Shown: piece by piece, positions 62,855-64,000 of the stretch | How the letters are laid out: every line of letters starts with the position of its first letter | Numbering within the stretch: the first letter of the stretch is position 1 | From: Granulicella sp. L60 | Lineage (GTDB): Bacteria > Acidobacteriota > Terriglobia > Terriglobales > Acidobacteriaceae | Direction of reading: 5' to 3' | Length of the DNA stretch: 64,000 nucleotides | Assembly: GCF_009765825.1 (NCBI RefSeq) | Contig: NZ_LMUR01000010.1 | Location: forward strand, 51,437-115,436 | Made by a program: the position numbers and the translations under genes | The notes under the pieces: generated by a model | What the model saw: the letters and a program-made list of their open reading frames with translations, nothing else | Told to the model about the DNA's origin: nothing | Database searches by the model: none

Positions 62855-64000
62855 GTGATTCGTTCTCTCTTCTCTGCCGCCGCCGCTGTCTCTCTTGCAA
62901 CCGTAGTGCTGGTCTCGCCGGCCTCTCTTTCGGCGCAGAACGATAAGGTCTACCTCGATCCATCGCAGCCGATCGAGAAGCGCGTCGATGATCTGGTCTC
63001 GCGCATGACTCTCGATGAGAAGGTCAAGCAGATGATCAACACCGCTCCGGGCATCCCGCGGTTGGATGTTCCAGCATACGACTGGTGGAACGAAGGTCTT
63101 CACGGTGTCGCTCGCTCCGGATTCGCTACACTCTTTCCTCAGGCAATCGGTAACGCCGCTACCTTCGATGAGCCCCTGCTTGGCAAGATCGGAGAAGTTG
63201 TATCGGTTGAAGCTCGCGCCAAGCACAACGAGGCCGACCGCAACGACATTCACTCCATCTACTTTGGGCTCACCATCTGGTCGCCCAACATCAATATCTT
63301 CCGCGATCCACGCTGGGGTCGCGGCCAGGAGACCTACGGTGAAGATCCCTTCCTGACCGCCACCTTGGGCACCGCTTTTGTGAAAAGCCTGCAGGGCGAT
63401 GATCCGAATTACTACCGTACCATCGCAACTCCAAAGCACTACGCCGTCCACAGTGGGCCTGAATCCACTCGACACAAAGCCAATATCGACCCCAGCCCGC
63501 ATGATCTTTGGGATACCTACCTGCCCGCGTTTCGTTCCACCATCGTCGAAGGCAAAGCCGATTCCATCATGTGCGCTTATAACGCCGTTGACGGAGAGCC
63601 AGCCTGCGCCAGCGATTTGCTGTTGAAAAAAGTACTTCGCAACGACTGGAAGTTCCAGGGGTTCGTCACCTCCGACTGCGGCGCCATCGATGACTTCTAC
63701 GAGCCTCAGGACCACCACACTAGCCCTGATGCCGAACACGCCTCCGCCGACGGTATTCGCGCTGGTACTGACACCAACTGCGGCAAGACCTATCTCAATC
63801 TCGCAGACGCTGTGCACAAAGGTATCATTACCGAGTCGGAGATTGACGTCTCGCTCAAGCGTCTCTTCACCGCTCGCATGAAGCTCGGACTCTTCGATCC
63901 TGCTGCCAAGGTCCCCTACGCCTCCATTCCTTTCAGCGAGGTTATGTCGCCCGCACACACCGCGGTCGCCCTGCAAGCCTCTCGCGAAGCCATGGTTCTC
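62855..64000 (+). CDS. GH3 family glycosidase (beta-glucosidase/beta-xylosidase type), 3' end outside the window
   Basis: The frame from GTG 62855 is open to the window edge (382 codons). A signal peptide (SLFSAAAAVSLATVVLVSPASLSAQ) is followed by the GH3 N-terminal barrel: RMTLDEKVKQMINTAPGIPR, DWWNEGLHGVARSG, FRDPRWGRGQETYGEDP, KHYAVHSGPE and the nucleophile Asp274 in GFVTSDCGAI. The sequence resembles bacterial xylosidase-type GH3 proteins. AAAGGA precedes the start by about 9 bases. It is the last visible gene of the polysaccharide locus. The gap 62594-62854 before it shows no further gene. Confidence 0.93.
   Translation, partial: MIRSLFSAAAAVSLATVVLVSPASLSAQNDKVYLDPSQPIEKRVDDLVSRMTLDEKVKQMINTAPGIPRLDVPAYDWWNEGLHGVARSGFATLFPQAIGNAATFDEPLLGKIGEVVSVEARAKHNEADRNDIHSIYFGLTIWSPNINIFRDPRWGRGQETYGEDPFLTATLGTAFVKSLQGDDPNYYRTIATPKHYAVHSGPESTRHKANIDPSPHDLWDTYLPAFRSTIVEGKADSIMCAYNAVDGEPACASDLLLKKVLRNDWKFQGFVTSDCGAIDDFYEPQDHHTSPDAEHASADGIRAGTDTNCGKTYLNLADAVHKGIITESEIDVSLKRLFTARMKLGLFDPAAKVPYASIPFSEVMSPAHTAVALQASREAMVL

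Noticed and set aside
62774..63976. Long 400-codon frame on the - strand
   Set aside because: It is antisense to the well-supported GH3 gene, and its Gly/Val/Asp-rich translation has no family pattern.
1..64000. CRISPR arrays and complete insertion sequences
   Set aside because: No regularly spaced repeats and no transposase gene or terminal inverted repeats were found.

Overview
The window looks like a chromosomal segment from an Acidobacteriota (Terriglobia; Granulicella, Edaphobacter or Terriglobus-like) genome. The evidence is two very large Oar-like TonB-dependent receptors with an N-terminal carboxypeptidase-regulatory domain, GC-rich C-ending codon use in the core genes, and typical core blocks (rnc with tandem lepB, DUF503-rbfA-nrnA). 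The species-level assignment is inference.

Layout. 1-6025: core genes on the + strand (a TPR-type protein cut by the window edge, RNase III, two tandem signal peptidases I, an AsmA-like protein). 6026-6788: a GTT/GTC-rich low-complexity tract with a duplicated 44-base unit, a hairpin element and a strong terminator. 6789-8188: an ECF sigma factor and anti-sigma factor pair on the - strand. 8422-8497: tRNA-Ala(GGC), followed at once by a tyrosine integrase, so the tRNA is the probable insertion site of an island.

8.5 to about 31 kb: accessory DNA. It carries a decayed YhcG-type nuclease, a SIR2-domain protein (candidate NADase defence effector), a mosaic of truncated genes (LysR, ParB, SDR, alpha/beta hydrolase), and stress or detoxification genes: EgtB, DUF427, VOC, dehalogenase-like hydrolases, SDRs, a DUF417/RclC-type membrane protein, an RclA/MerA-like flavoprotein, a MOSC-reductase-ferredoxin fusion and a cNMP-domain histidine kinase. 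Frameshifts, nonsense codons and truncations are concentrated here. At least five copies of a 35 to 45-base motif recur in its intergenic gaps.

31.7-41.3 kb: a compact lipid-type biosynthesis locus. A desaturase and cytochrome P450 operon diverges from a 1098-residue fatty acyl-AMP ligase, carrier protein and thioester reductase fusion. A small secreted protein and an MMPL/RND exporter follow. I regard this as the best candidate for an undescribed system: activation, desaturation, hydroxylation, reductive release and export of a modified fatty acyl product.

41.4-54.3 kb: core-like genes (Oar-like receptor, M3 peptidase, SpoIIE-type phosphatase, DUF202, DUF503, RbfA, NrnA, GT39-type glycosyltransferase, GNAT). 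54.3-64 kb: a plant-polysaccharide utilisation locus (Oar-like receptor, CE15 glucuronoyl esterase, ROK regulator, SDR, GH3 glycosidase running off the window edge), plausibly for glucuronoxylan or its oligosaccharides.
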